Notes under the pieces: generated by a model
The model's database searches: none
The model's input: only the letters and a program-made list of their open reading frames with translations
What the model was told of the DNA's origin: nothing
Part shown: positions 1 through 6,507 of the stretch, in pieces
How the letters are laid out: each line of letters begins with the position of its first letter
Numbering within the stretch: position 1 is the stretch's first letter
Position numbers and translations under genes: made by a program
Source: an uncultured Anaerolineaceae bacterium
Lineage (GTDB): Bacteria; Chloroflexota; Anaerolineae; Anaerolineales; Anaerolineaceae
Reading direction: 5' to 3'
Assembly: GCA_937890875.1 (NCBI GenBank)
Contig: CALAEB010000395.1
Location: forward strand, 1-10,202
Length of the DNA: 10,202 nt

Positions 1-699
1 TGATATAAAGCGGGCGGGGGGCATCTTTTGATGGGGTTCCAGTACCGCTTTCACCCCGGCCTGCGGAAGGCTCGCGAGTTGATCGCTTCCGGGCTGATCG
101 GCCGTCCGCTTTCTTTCCGTGCTTTATGGGGGGAATACCTTCCGGACTGGCATCCGTATGAAGATTACCGCCGGAGTTACAGCGCCCGGCCGGATCTGGG
201 CGGCGGCGTGGCGCTGACGCTCTGTCATCCGTTGGATTACCTGCGCTGGCTTTTCGGCGAATTCGCGGCCATCTGGGGCTTCAGCGGGAAAATCAGCGAT
301 TTGGAAATCGAAGTGGATGACGTGGCGGAGATCGGCCTGCAGTTTGTGAACGGGATGATCGGGACCGTTCATCTGGATTATTACCGCCGCCCCGGCGGCA
401 ATGATATGGAAGTGACCGGAACGGACGGTGTGCTTACCTGGGAGAACACGTCCGGCGTGGTCACTGTCCGCAAAAGCTCCGAGCCAGAGGTGCAGGAATT
501 CGTGCCGCCGGCCGGTTTTGAACGCAATTGGCTGTTCCTGGCCGAAACGCGTCATTTCATCGACGTTACCAGCGGATTGGCCGAGCCGTCCTGTACGCTG
601 GCGGACGGTGTTATTGCCGAACAGATGGTGGCTGCGCTGCGCCGTTCCTGGGCCGAAAAGCGTATTTTGTCATTCGATGAGGTGAGCTCCATTGGCTGA
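1..699 (+). CDS. Gfo/Idh/MocA family oxidoreductase, C-terminal part, apparent frameshift near its left end
   Basis: This is the 3' part of a predicted NAD(P)-dependent cytosolic sugar oxidoreductase. An uninterrupted frame runs from TTG 28 or ATG 31 to TGA 697-699. It begins inside the domain boundary (GFQYRFHP), so the N-terminal Rossmann domain, about 100 residues, should lie left of the window. Counting from TTG 28, visible family marks are the GFQYRFHPGLRKARELI segment, GLIGRPL (22-28), and GGGVALTLCHPLDYLRWLFG (58-77), where H67 and D70 occupy the usual HxxD catalytic-region positions. Later beta strands of the GFO_IDH_MocA C-terminal fold end at 223. In this frame a TGA stands at 1-3, while the family-like sequence continues left of ATG 31 in the +1 frame, which suggests a one-base loss (see findings). 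The GEYLPDWHPYEDYR stretch recalls, from memory, oxidoreductases of surface-polysaccharide loci. Substrate unknown. It overlaps the next gene by 8 bases. Confidence 0.85.
679..694 (+). promoter_or_regulatory. Ribosome binding site that fixes a TTG start
   Basis: GAGGTGAG at 679-686 lies 5 bases before TTG 692-694. The only nearby in-frame ATG (677) runs into TGA at 683, so TTG 692 is the supported start of the first membrane glycosyltransferase-like gene. The site lies inside the end of the oxidoreductase gene, which ends at 699, so translation of the two is probably coupled. Confidence 0.7.
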
Positions 700-1351
700 C
701 TTCCTGCGGCGCCGGTATTTCCTGCTGTTTTTGCTCTGGTTTCTGCTGCTGGCAGTCGTTTTCACCTGGCCGCTGGTTCTGCACAGTGTGCATGAGGTGG
801 CCGGAGAAATCGGGGACAATATCTACTTTGTCTGGATGGTCGGCTGGCTGCAAAAGGCGCTTTTTGAGCTGAAAACCAACCCGCTGGATGTTTCCTTTCT
901 GAATTATCCGGAGGGCTGGAACATGGCGCGGACCGAAATGGCCCCCGCGCAGCTTTTGCTGGCATTGCCTTTCTCGCTGATCGGCGGTGAAACCTTCGGC
1001 TATAACATGGCGCTGCTGCTGAGCTTTGTCCTTTCCGGATTGATCACGGCCTGCTGGGTGCGTCACCTGACCGGATCCAACCTGGCCGGATTGGTCAGCG
1101 GGACAATTTTCGCCTGCCTGCCGTACCGTCAGGCGCATCTGCTGATCGGACATCTGAATTTGTCCGGCACGCAGTGGATCCCGCTTTTTTTCTGGGGCTG
1201 GTTCGACCTGCTGCAACCCGGGAAACAGCGGGTCCGCGGAAAAGCTGGCGGCGCTCGGATTGGGGTTAACCGCGCTGACTTCGCAATACTATGTTTTTAT
1301 GCTGGTGCTGATCGCGGCGGTTCAGGCGGTTTTCGTTTTCCTTTTTCATGA
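692..1351 (+). CDS. GT-C-like membrane glycosyltransferase, N-terminal part (frameshifted gene)
   Basis: This is the first part of a predicted integral-membrane protein of the GT-C type, enzymes that move sugars from polyprenyl-phosphate carriers outside the cytoplasmic membrane. A hydrophobic helix occupies residues 9-30. It is followed by an acidic loop, GEIGDN (38-43), at the position where GT-C enzymes carry catalytic acidic residues. Further helices lie near 86-96, 103-121 and 130-143, and the conserved-looking GHLNLSGTQWIPLFFW is at 153-168. Family-like sequence stops at about residue 177 (LLQPG, codon 1220-1222). The remaining 42 residues to TGA 1349-1351 are Gly/Arg-rich and unlike a membrane protein. 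The proper continuation is in the next frame (NSGSAEKLAALGLGLTAL, from 1224), so one extra base near 1217-1257 splits the gene. Joined, the protein would be about 600 residues, normal for such enzymes. Donor and acceptor unknown. Confidence 0.75.
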   Translation: MADFLRRRYFLLFLLWFLLLAVVFTWPLVLHSVHEVAGEIGDNIYFVWMVGWLQKALFELKTNPLDVSFLNYPEGWNMARTEMAPAQLLLALPFSLIGGETFGYNMALLLSFVLSGLITACWVRHLTGSNLAGLVSGTIFACLPYRQAHLLIGHLNLSGTQWIPLFFWGWFDLLQPGKQRVRGKAGGARIGVNRADFAILCFYAGADRGGSGGFRFPFS

Positions 1352-2495
1352 GAGGTCATGGCTCCGGCAGCGGGAGACCTGGCAGTCTTTCGGCCTGTTC
1401 CTGCTGATCGCGCTGCCGCTGCTGGCTTTGGCGGAATTGCCGTTTCTGTCTTTAGCCGGATCCGGCGGGATGCCGGACCGGGATTGGGGCAGCGCCCGCA
1501 TGTATTCGGCCGGACTGACTGATTTTCTGCTGCCGGGCACCATGCATTTTGCGCTTGGCGACTGGGTGGGCACGCATTTTAATCGGGAAATCTGGAATGA
1601 GGCGACGCTGTATGTCGGGATTGTTTCGCTGGGGCTGATGATTTACGGCCTGCTGAAAAAAGAGCGAAGGGAAAGCTGGATCTGGCAAATTATTCTCAGC
1701 GGGGCGCTCACGGGGCTGATCCTGGCCATGGGCACGGATCTGCATTGGAACGCCGCGCCGGTGGAACTGCCTGTGCCGGGATTTTTGCAGGAGCGGGTCG
1801 GGCGGGAAACGGTGCCGTTTGTTCTGCCCGGATTGCTGATGTTCAAATTTTTCCCGTTTTATGGGAAGCTGCGCGCCATGATGCGGTTCGGGCTGTTTCC
1901 ACTGATACTCGTCGCTTGTGGAGCCGGTTTCGGTTTCAAAGCGCTGGTGAACCGGATTGGGCATTCCCGGCGCGGATGGGTTGCGCTGGCCTGTGTCGGG
2001 TTGGTGCTGCTGGATTTTCTGCCGGAACCAATCAGCCGTTTTTCGGAAGTCAAACCCCGCCCGGTGGATCTCTGGCTGGCGGAACAGAAAGATGACGGGG
2101 CGGTCATGCGGATCCCTTTTTCTTTGAACGATGACCAGGCCGGGACATACTATACGCTGTATAATGAAAAGCCTTTCATCGGCGGTTTTTTCAACGCGTT
2201 CCCGCCGCCGCAATACAGCCGGATCAGCGGCGTGATGGCCACTTTCCCTTCGCAGGAATCGCTGGCGCAAGCCGAATCGCTGGGTGTGGAATACTATCTG
2301 GTGGAAACAGACGCCGTGCGGCAGATACTTGAAAGCGGAACGGAGGGATTGCCCTGGGGCAGTGTGGACGAACTGCTGGCCGCTTGTGAAGCTGGCGGAT
2401 TGGTCCGGGTCGGGACGTTTGAGGATGTGATCGTGTACCGGCTGCCGGAAGAGGATTGTGACTGCGAATGGTTAAAAGATTCCCTGAGAAAATAG
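1260..2495 (+). CDS. GT-C-like membrane glycosyltransferase, C-terminal part (frameshifted gene)
   Basis: This is the remainder of the gene that starts at 692. The frame is open from before 1224. TTG 1260 is only the first formal start codon and has no clear Shine-Dalgarno sequence, so independent translation is doubtful. The encoded sequence gives hydrophobic helices near residues 8-28 and 43-66 and several more up to about 250 (counted from 1260). A non-membrane tail follows, beginning near VKPRPVDLWLAEQKDDGAV. It contains the NEKPFIGGFFNAFPPPQY stretch and ends in LGVEYYLVE-type beta strands. This layout, a helical bundle plus a C-terminal soluble domain with a WLAEQ...VMRIPF opening, matches from memory a common family of uncharacterised bacterial GT-C-like proteins. 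The stop at 2493-2495 lies inside the next gene (28-base overlap). It works only if the frameshift is an assembly error or is bypassed. Confidence 0.72.
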   Translation: MGLTALTSQYYVFMLVLIAAVQAVFVFLFHERSWLRQRETWQSFGLFLLIALPLLALAELPFLSLAGSGGMPDRDWGSARMYSAGLTDFLLPGTMHFALGDWVGTHFNREIWNEATLYVGIVSLGLMIYGLLKKERRESWIWQIILSGALTGLILAMGTDLHWNAAPVELPVPGFLQERVGRETVPFVLPGLLMFKFFPFYGKLRAMMRFGLFPLILVACGAGFGFKALVNRIGHSRRGWVALACVGLVLLDFLPEPISRFSEVKPRPVDLWLAEQKDDGAVMRIPFSLNDDQAGTYYTLYNEKPFIGGFFNAFPPPQYSRISGVMATFPSQESLAQAESLGVEYYLVETDAVRQILESGTEGLPWGSVDELLAACEAGGLVRVGTFEDVIVYRLPEEDCDCEWLKDSLRK

Positions 2496-4087
2496 CAGCG
2501 TTGGCCGCCGCCGCGGTTGCTGCCTGGCTGCTGGTCGTCAGCACCCGGCTGGGTCCGGGTGTGGGCGGGGATGCGACGATTTATATCACTTCCACCCGCA
2601 ATCTGCTGGCCGGAAACGGGCTCGGCCTGGTCAATCCGGCCGGTGAATTCCGGCTGATTCCCTATTTTCCGCCGTTTTATCCATTGATGCTGGCTTTTTT
2701 CGGCTTGACCGGGATCGATGTTTCCGAGATCGCAGCGTTTCTGAACCCCCTTTTCTTTGCGCTGACGGTTGCCGTTATCAGTCTGTGGATTACGGAGATC
2801 AGCCATTTCCCGCTCGCCGGGTTTCTCACCGGTCTGTTGGCCGCCGCTTCGCCGGTGCTGATTCCAGCCTATTCCTGGGCGATGTCCGAGCCATTGTGCA
2901 TCCTGTGCGGGACGATCGGACTGATTCTGCTGGAACGTTTCCTGGCAAAGGGACGGCCGGCTTTGCTTTGGGGCAGCGCGCTCTGCTGCGGACTGGCTTT
3001 CCTGACCCGCTACAGCGCGGCGGCTTATCTTGGCACTGGTGCGGTCATGCTTTTCTTTTTCCGGCGGGAGACGGTAAAGAACCGGCTGCGGGATACGTTT
3101 CGTTTCCTGCTGGCCGCCGCTTTTCCGATGGCGCTGTGGGTGGTTTATGACGTTGTGAAAACAGCTGCGCTGGCATCCCGCAGTATTCAGCACGGATGGG
3201 ACCTGCCGGCGGAATTGACCCGTTTCGCAGGGCAGCTGAATACGATTCTGCTGCAGTGGGCGGTCCCGGATTCCTGGATCGACCAGCCGTTTTATCCGGC
3301 TATTTTCAACCGACTGCTGGTTTTTATGATGGTCGTATTGGTCCTGGGCAGTCTGGCTGCCGCCTGCGTCCGCTATTTCCGCCGGAAAAATCCGCAGCGG
3401 GACAGTTTGTTCGCCCGGCTGGACGCCATGACGCTGATCCTGTGCGGGTTTATGCTCTGTTATACGCTGGTGATTTTGTTTGTTTCCGTCACGACCTATC
3501 CGCCCATCACCATCGGCGCGCGCATGTTTACGCCAGCCCATATTTCTTTTTTATGGCTGTTGGGGATTTTGTTCCTGCGAGTCTGGCTGGGTGCGGAGAA
3601 TCGGCGCGGCCTGAAAGCGATATCACTTGCCGTCATGATCGGTTTTGCCGGGTTTTACGGGCTGCGGTCCGTCCGCATTGCCCGCCAGAACGCCATTGAC
3701 GGATTGGGCTATCATTCCCGCCGCTGGCAGGAATCTGAAATTGTGGCATATCTGCGGGAACAGACCGCGCCGGACCAGCTGCTGGTCACCAATGAGGAGA
3801 CGGCTTTGCTGTTCCTGCTGGACCGGGCTTCCTGGCCGATGCATGAAGTCTATGTCAGTGAACCGGATCCGGTGTTTTATGCATATGAGAGCGGAGCGCT
3901 CGCCGCGGATGATACCGGCCGGACCGCTTTCCAAAACGGGGAAGCGCTGCTGGTGGTGTTCGATACGTTTGAGGATCAGATGCGGGATATTTATGGTGAG
4001 GACACGCAGCGGCGGATCGACGCGCTGTTTAAAAATCTGAAGATTGTGATCGACGGTGATGACGGCACAATTTATTCATTAGAGTAG
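2468..4087 (+). CDS. GT-C / GT39-like (ArnT/PMT-type) membrane glycosyltransferase
   Basis: An intact 539-residue multi-pass membrane protein, predicted to transfer a sugar from a lipid-phosphate carrier to an envelope acceptor on the outer face of the cytoplasmic membrane. An N-terminal helix (9-25) is followed by a loop with GGDATIYITSTRNLL (33-47). D35 and Y39 sit where GT39/GT83-like enzymes have the catalytic Asp of loop 1. PYFPPFYPLMLAFFG (65-79) is the typical following element. MSEP (139-142) after the fourth helix and ARMFTPAHI (351-359) resemble further family marks. About ten helices end near 400. A soluble tail opens with GYHSRRWQESEIVAYLR (414-430), as in many GT39-type proteins that finish with an alpha/beta domain. 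The start overlaps the previous gene by 28 bases; a purine stretch at 2447-2454 is 13 bases upstream, a weak ribosome site. Specific sugar and acceptor unknown. Confidence 0.8.
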   Translation: MVKRFPEKIAALAAAAVAAWLLVVSTRLGPGVGGDATIYITSTRNLLAGNGLGLVNPAGEFRLIPYFPPFYPLMLAFFGLTGIDVSEIAAFLNPLFFALTVAVISLWITEISHFPLAGFLTGLLAAASPVLIPAYSWAMSEPLCILCGTIGLILLERFLAKGRPALLWGSALCCGLAFLTRYSAAAYLGTGAVMLFFFRRETVKNRLRDTFRFLLAAAFPMALWVVYDVVKTAALASRSIQHGWDLPAELTRFAGQLNTILLQWAVPDSWIDQPFYPAIFNRLLVFMMVVLVLGSLAAACVRYFRRKNPQRDSLFARLDAMTLILCGFMLCYTLVILFVSVTTYPPITIGARMFTPAHISFLWLLGILFLRVWLGAENRRGLKAISLAVMIGFAGFYGLRSVRIARQNAIDGLGYHSRRWQESEIVAYLREQTAPDQLLVTNEETALLFLLDRASWPMHEVYVSEPDPVFYAYESGALAADDTGRTAFQNGEALLVVFDTFEDQMRDIYGEDTQRRIDALFKNLKIVIDGDDGTIYSLE

Positions 4088-4096
4088 GAATCCGAA

Positions 4097-5932
4097 ATGT
4101 TGTTCTGGGGAATTCTTGGTTTAGTGCAGGCAACACTGCTGCCTGGTTTGATCATTCTGAAGCTGTTCAGAATCCGCGGCGGATTGATTGAACGGGGAAT
4201 CTATCTCTTTGTTCTCAGTCTGCTCAGCAATTATCTGACCGTGTTCCTGTTAACCGCGCTGGGGATCTATACTCGTCCGATTTTGGTGGTTTTGATTTTT
4301 CTGGAGGCGCTGGCGCTGTTGGTGCTTTATCGGGATGAGCTCCATTTCCCGTTTTCTGAAGCGGCAAAAAAAATCGGCGCGGCCTTGCAGGATGGATCGA
4401 AACCGTTTCTGTCCATGATTCCGTCCGGAAATGATGCGGGAGAGACGCTGCGTTTTATCCTGTGGTTTGTTTTCGGCTGCGGAGCCGTCTCCGCGATTTT
4501 GTGGGGATTGCATGTCTGGCGCTTGAACTTCGGCACGGTTTTCAGCGGGCTGGATACGCTTTTCTCCTGGAATTCTTACGCGGAAATCTGGGCGCAGAAC
4601 CGGATTCCGCAGATTCATGGCGCATATCCGCAGCTGGTGGCGGTGAACTGGTCGCTGAGCTATGTTCTGCAGGGAAAAGGCTTCGTTCAGCTTTTCAACA
4701 CGCTGCTTCCGCCGGTTTTCTTTCTTTTGATTTTTGTGATGCTGTTCGATCTTGGTTTTCAAAAAATGGAAACCGGTTTTTTCATCGCCGCGGTCATCGC
4801 CCGTTATATGATGAAAAAACTGATGGGCGATCAGATTTTCAACGGCTATATGGACGTGCCTGCCGCTTTCATGAGCCTTTTGGTGGTTTATACACTGTTG
4901 AAGGGCGCGGACAAAGACGCCGCCGGCCGGAGCCAGTCTGCCCTGCTGGCGCTGCTGTTTGCGTCCGGCGCGGCGGTGACCAAACAGGTCGGTTTTCTGA
5001 TCCTGGTTTTGACTCCTTTTTTGATTTATTCTTGGCTGCCGGATGCCTGGGCCGCGACCAGCCGGAAATCAAAAGCCTGGGCGATTCTGGGCTCCGTTCT
5101 GATCGTTGTTCCCTGGTATCTGCTGTGCTGGTTTTTCAGCCTGTCCGCCGGAACGCCGGGAGAAGAATTTGTGGCGGCGGGGGTCCTCCGCTTCAACGAA
5201 CTTTATGAATGGTCGCATAAATTGTTCCTGGCCCGTCAGGAACTGGGGAAATATGCCGTTGTATTCCTTGTCAGCCTGGCCGGGCTGCCGCTGATTCCGA
5301 AACGATACCGGCTGCCGTTTTTCCTCTGCTCCTGGCCGCTTGTTCTGATCTGGGCTGCTTTCTTCACCTATGACGCGCGGAATCTTGCCTGCGCGCTGCC
5401 GTTCATTGCGGCCTCGGCCGGTTTTGTGATTGACCGCGTCTTCATTTTTTTCGAGGATTTGCTGAGGCGGCTGCATGTCGGAAAGGTGAATATCTGGATC
5501 CCGTTTGTGCTGCTTGCAGCCGGGATTTTGGCAATTTTAGGGTTGTTCATCCCGGAGGACAGGCTGGTTGAGACGCAGCGGATCCGCCAGCGGGAACTTT
5601 TCGGTAAAGGTTTGAATGAGGAATTGCTGTACGGACGGCTCGGCGAAGAACAGCATGCCCAGGAGATTCTGACCGATTATCCGGCCTATTTCCTGAGCGG
5701 TTATGAAGATTGCTGTGAGATGGTTGATTTTTCAGACAGTCAGGTTTTTGCGGAAAAACTGGCTCAGGGGACGGTCCGCTATCTGCTAAGCCCGCAGCAG
5801 CTGCAGAATAAATCGGAAGATTCCGCCCGGGTGCTGGAAGAATGCCTGCGGACGGGCCGCTGCAGCCTGTACGGATGCAGCAGCGGGTACTATGAACCTT
5901 ATTGTCTGTATTCCGTTGCGGATATCTTCTGA
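4097..5932 (+). CDS. Large polytopic membrane protein, probable GT-C glycosyltransferase
   Basis: An intact 611-residue membrane protein. The start is supported by AGGAA at 4086-4090, 6 bases before ATG 4097, and the gene follows the previous stop by 9 bases. Hydrophobic helices lie near 3-22, 33-53, 62-78, 118-136, 203-217, 227-237, 256-268, 282-310, 328-350, 386-400, 406-423, 430-451 and 466-485. The loop after the fourth helix carries GLDTLFSWNSYAEIW (151-165) with D153, then HGAYPQLVAVNWSLSY (174-189). A GD pair is at 244-245, D253 is in YMDVPAA, and an arginine-rich YDARNL (425-430) precedes a late helix. This pattern fits GT-C enzymes with an acidic first periplasmic loop, but I cannot assign a CAZy family. 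The soluble C-terminus (487-611) has six cysteines (539, 540, 583, 589, 594, 603), unusual beside the rest and possibly disulfide-bonded outside the cell membrane. It is the last gene of this operon. Confidence 0.72.
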   Translation: MLFWGILGLVQATLLPGLIILKLFRIRGGLIERGIYLFVLSLLSNYLTVFLLTALGIYTRPILVVLIFLEALALLVLYRDELHFPFSEAAKKIGAALQDGSKPFLSMIPSGNDAGETLRFILWFVFGCGAVSAILWGLHVWRLNFGTVFSGLDTLFSWNSYAEIWAQNRIPQIHGAYPQLVAVNWSLSYVLQGKGFVQLFNTLLPPVFFLLIFVMLFDLGFQKMETGFFIAAVIARYMMKKLMGDQIFNGYMDVPAAFMSLLVVYTLLKGADKDAAGRSQSALLALLFASGAAVTKQVGFLILVLTPFLIYSWLPDAWAATSRKSKAWAILGSVLIVVPWYLLCWFFSLSAGTPGEEFVAAGVLRFNELYEWSHKLFLARQELGKYAVVFLVSLAGLPLIPKRYRLPFFLCSWPLVLIWAAFFTYDARNLACALPFIAASAGFVIDRVFIFFEDLLRRLHVGKVNIWIPFVLLAAGILAILGLFIPEDRLVETQRIRQRELFGKGLNEELLYGRLGEEQHAQEILTDYPAYFLSGYEDCCEMVDFSDSQVFAEKLAQGTVRYLLSPQQLQNKSEDSARVLEECLRTGRCSLYGCSSGYYEPYCLYSVADIF

Positions 5933-6073
5933 AACCGCGTTTTGTCTGGCCTGCCTGCCGATCTGATTTGCCTTTCTGTCTTGGAACCGGAATGCGCAAT
6001 TTGGTCCGGAAGTCAAAAGGATTGAGCGTCCGCAAAAAACAGAATCACTGTTTCCGCTTTCGATCAATTCAAC

Positions 6074-6094
6074 GTCTGACGCCAGGACCTTTTT
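6074..6094 (+). terminator. Weak candidate intrinsic terminator after the glycan operon
   Basis: GTCTG (6074-6078) can pair with CAGGAC (6083-6088) if one G is bulged, around the 4-base loop ACGC. C and T5 (6089-6094) follow. The stem has only 5 pairs, so this is a weak call, but it is the only hairpin plus T-run I find after the stop at 5932. Termination could instead be Rho-dependent. Confidence 0.22.
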
Positions 6095-6232
6095 CGAATC
6101 GCTGCTCGGATAATTCAGGATGAATTAAAAATATCATAACAATAGAGATTTTTCCGGAAAAAATTGAAACTTTGGAATAGAATATATTTTGTGTTGGTTG
6201 ATCGATATTTTTTTTCGATTCCGGCCAGAAAA

Positions 6233-6253
6233 ACGATTCGCAAAGAGAATCGT
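6233..6253. repeat. Perfect 7-bp inverted repeat
   Basis: ACGATTC (6233-6239) and GAATCGT (6247-6253) are perfect inverted arms separated by 7 bases. No T-run follows, so it is not a typical terminator. It could be a protein-binding site or an RNA hairpin; nothing in the sequence decides which. Confidence 0.45.
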
Positions 6254-6303
6254 CCGCTATTATCCTGTGTTTGTTGCCAGCAATTTGGAAAAAACAGAAA
6301 TAC

Positions 6304-6350
6304 TTTTACTGTTGGATTTACTGTCTAAAAAAGTAATTTCAACAGCAAAA
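6304..6350. repeat. 47-base imperfect stem-loop
   Basis: Positions 6304-6322 pair with 6332-6350 around a 9-base loop (6323-6331). Seventeen of 19 positions pair, one as G-U. The mismatches are 6308/6346 (A/C) and 6317/6337 (T/T). The core arms are CTGTTGGA (6309-6316) with TTCAACAG (6338-6345), and TTACT (6318-6322) with AGTAA (6332-6336). No T-run follows on the + strand, so it is not a standard terminator. It may be a structured leader RNA, part of a small RNA, or a relic of a mobile element; I cannot tell which. Confidence 0.5.
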
Positions 6351-6373
6351 TTTCTGAAAAACAGGGCTGGAAC

Positions 6374-6402
6374 TTGAATAGTTGGTTCGTGTTTGTGATA
6401 TT
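6374..6402 (+). promoter_or_regulatory. Weak candidate sigma-70 promoter for the ABC operon
   Basis: TTGAAT (6374-6379) and GATATT (6397-6402) are 17 bases apart, matching the consensus -35 and -10 at 4 of 6 positions each. A second, poorer pair is TTGTGG (6433-6438) with TGTAAA (6456-6461), also 17 apart, whose -10 overlaps the inverted repeat at 6458-6483. In DNA this AT-rich such matches arise by chance, so this is only suggestive. If the first is used, the transcript would have a leader of roughly 175 bases. Confidence 0.22.
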
Positions 6403-6457
6403 TTTTATTCTGTGAAAATGTGTCAATTCAAATTGTGGAAAAGGCATGCCGTATCTG

Positions 6458-6483
6458 TAAAGCGGTACAAACTTTCCGCTTTA
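6458..6483. repeat. Perfect 8-bp inverted repeat, operator-like
   Basis: TAAAGCGG (6458-6465) and CCGCTTTA (6476-6483) are perfect inverted arms around a 10-base spacer. The centre is about 115 bases before the supported GTG start of the ABC operon. It is followed by A-rich rather than T-rich DNA, which argues against a terminator. A repressor operator or a leader hairpin is possible. The right arm shares the 10-mer TTTCCGCTTT with 6051-6060. Confidence 0.45.
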
Positions 6484-6507
6484 TCTAAAAAGATCTGCAT
6501 ATTTCAG

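Noticed and set aside
1..3. In-frame TGA before the oxidoreductase as evidence for a recoded stop (tryptophan or selenocysteine)
   Set aside because: Several genes here end naturally at TGA (699, 5932), the large intact genes contain no internal TGA, and the +1 frame explains the left-hand sequence better.
16..21. G6 run as a phase-variation switch for the oxidoreductase
   Set aside because: The run is short for slipped-strand phase variation, and the best-fitting shift is in the T-run at 26-29 instead.
2294..3541. 415-codon open frame on the - strand opposite the second and third glycosyltransferase-like genes
   Set aside because: It is Gln/Arg/His-rich with no family resemblance, lies antisense to clearly coding sequence and has no ribosome site: a codon-bias shadow.
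5902..6123. 73-codon ORF starting inside the third membrane-protein gene
   Set aside because: It starts out of frame inside a real gene and continues into non-coding DNA; no ribosome site or recognisable sequence.
6149..6162. Palindrome TTTTTCCGGAAAAA as a terminator
   Set aside because: The arms meet without a loop and the pairing is mostly A-T; it cannot form a normal terminator hairpin, and nothing supports a specific binding protein.
6208..6215. T8 run as the end of an intrinsic terminator
   Set aside because: No GC-rich stem lies directly upstream; only a weak AATAT/ATATT pairing with a 20-base loop is possible.
6189..6377. 62-codon ORF in the AT-rich gap
   Set aside because: No Shine-Dalgarno sequence, low-complexity basic sequence, and it spans the inverted repeat at 6233-6253 and the 47-base stem-loop; chance opening in AT-rich DNA is likelier.
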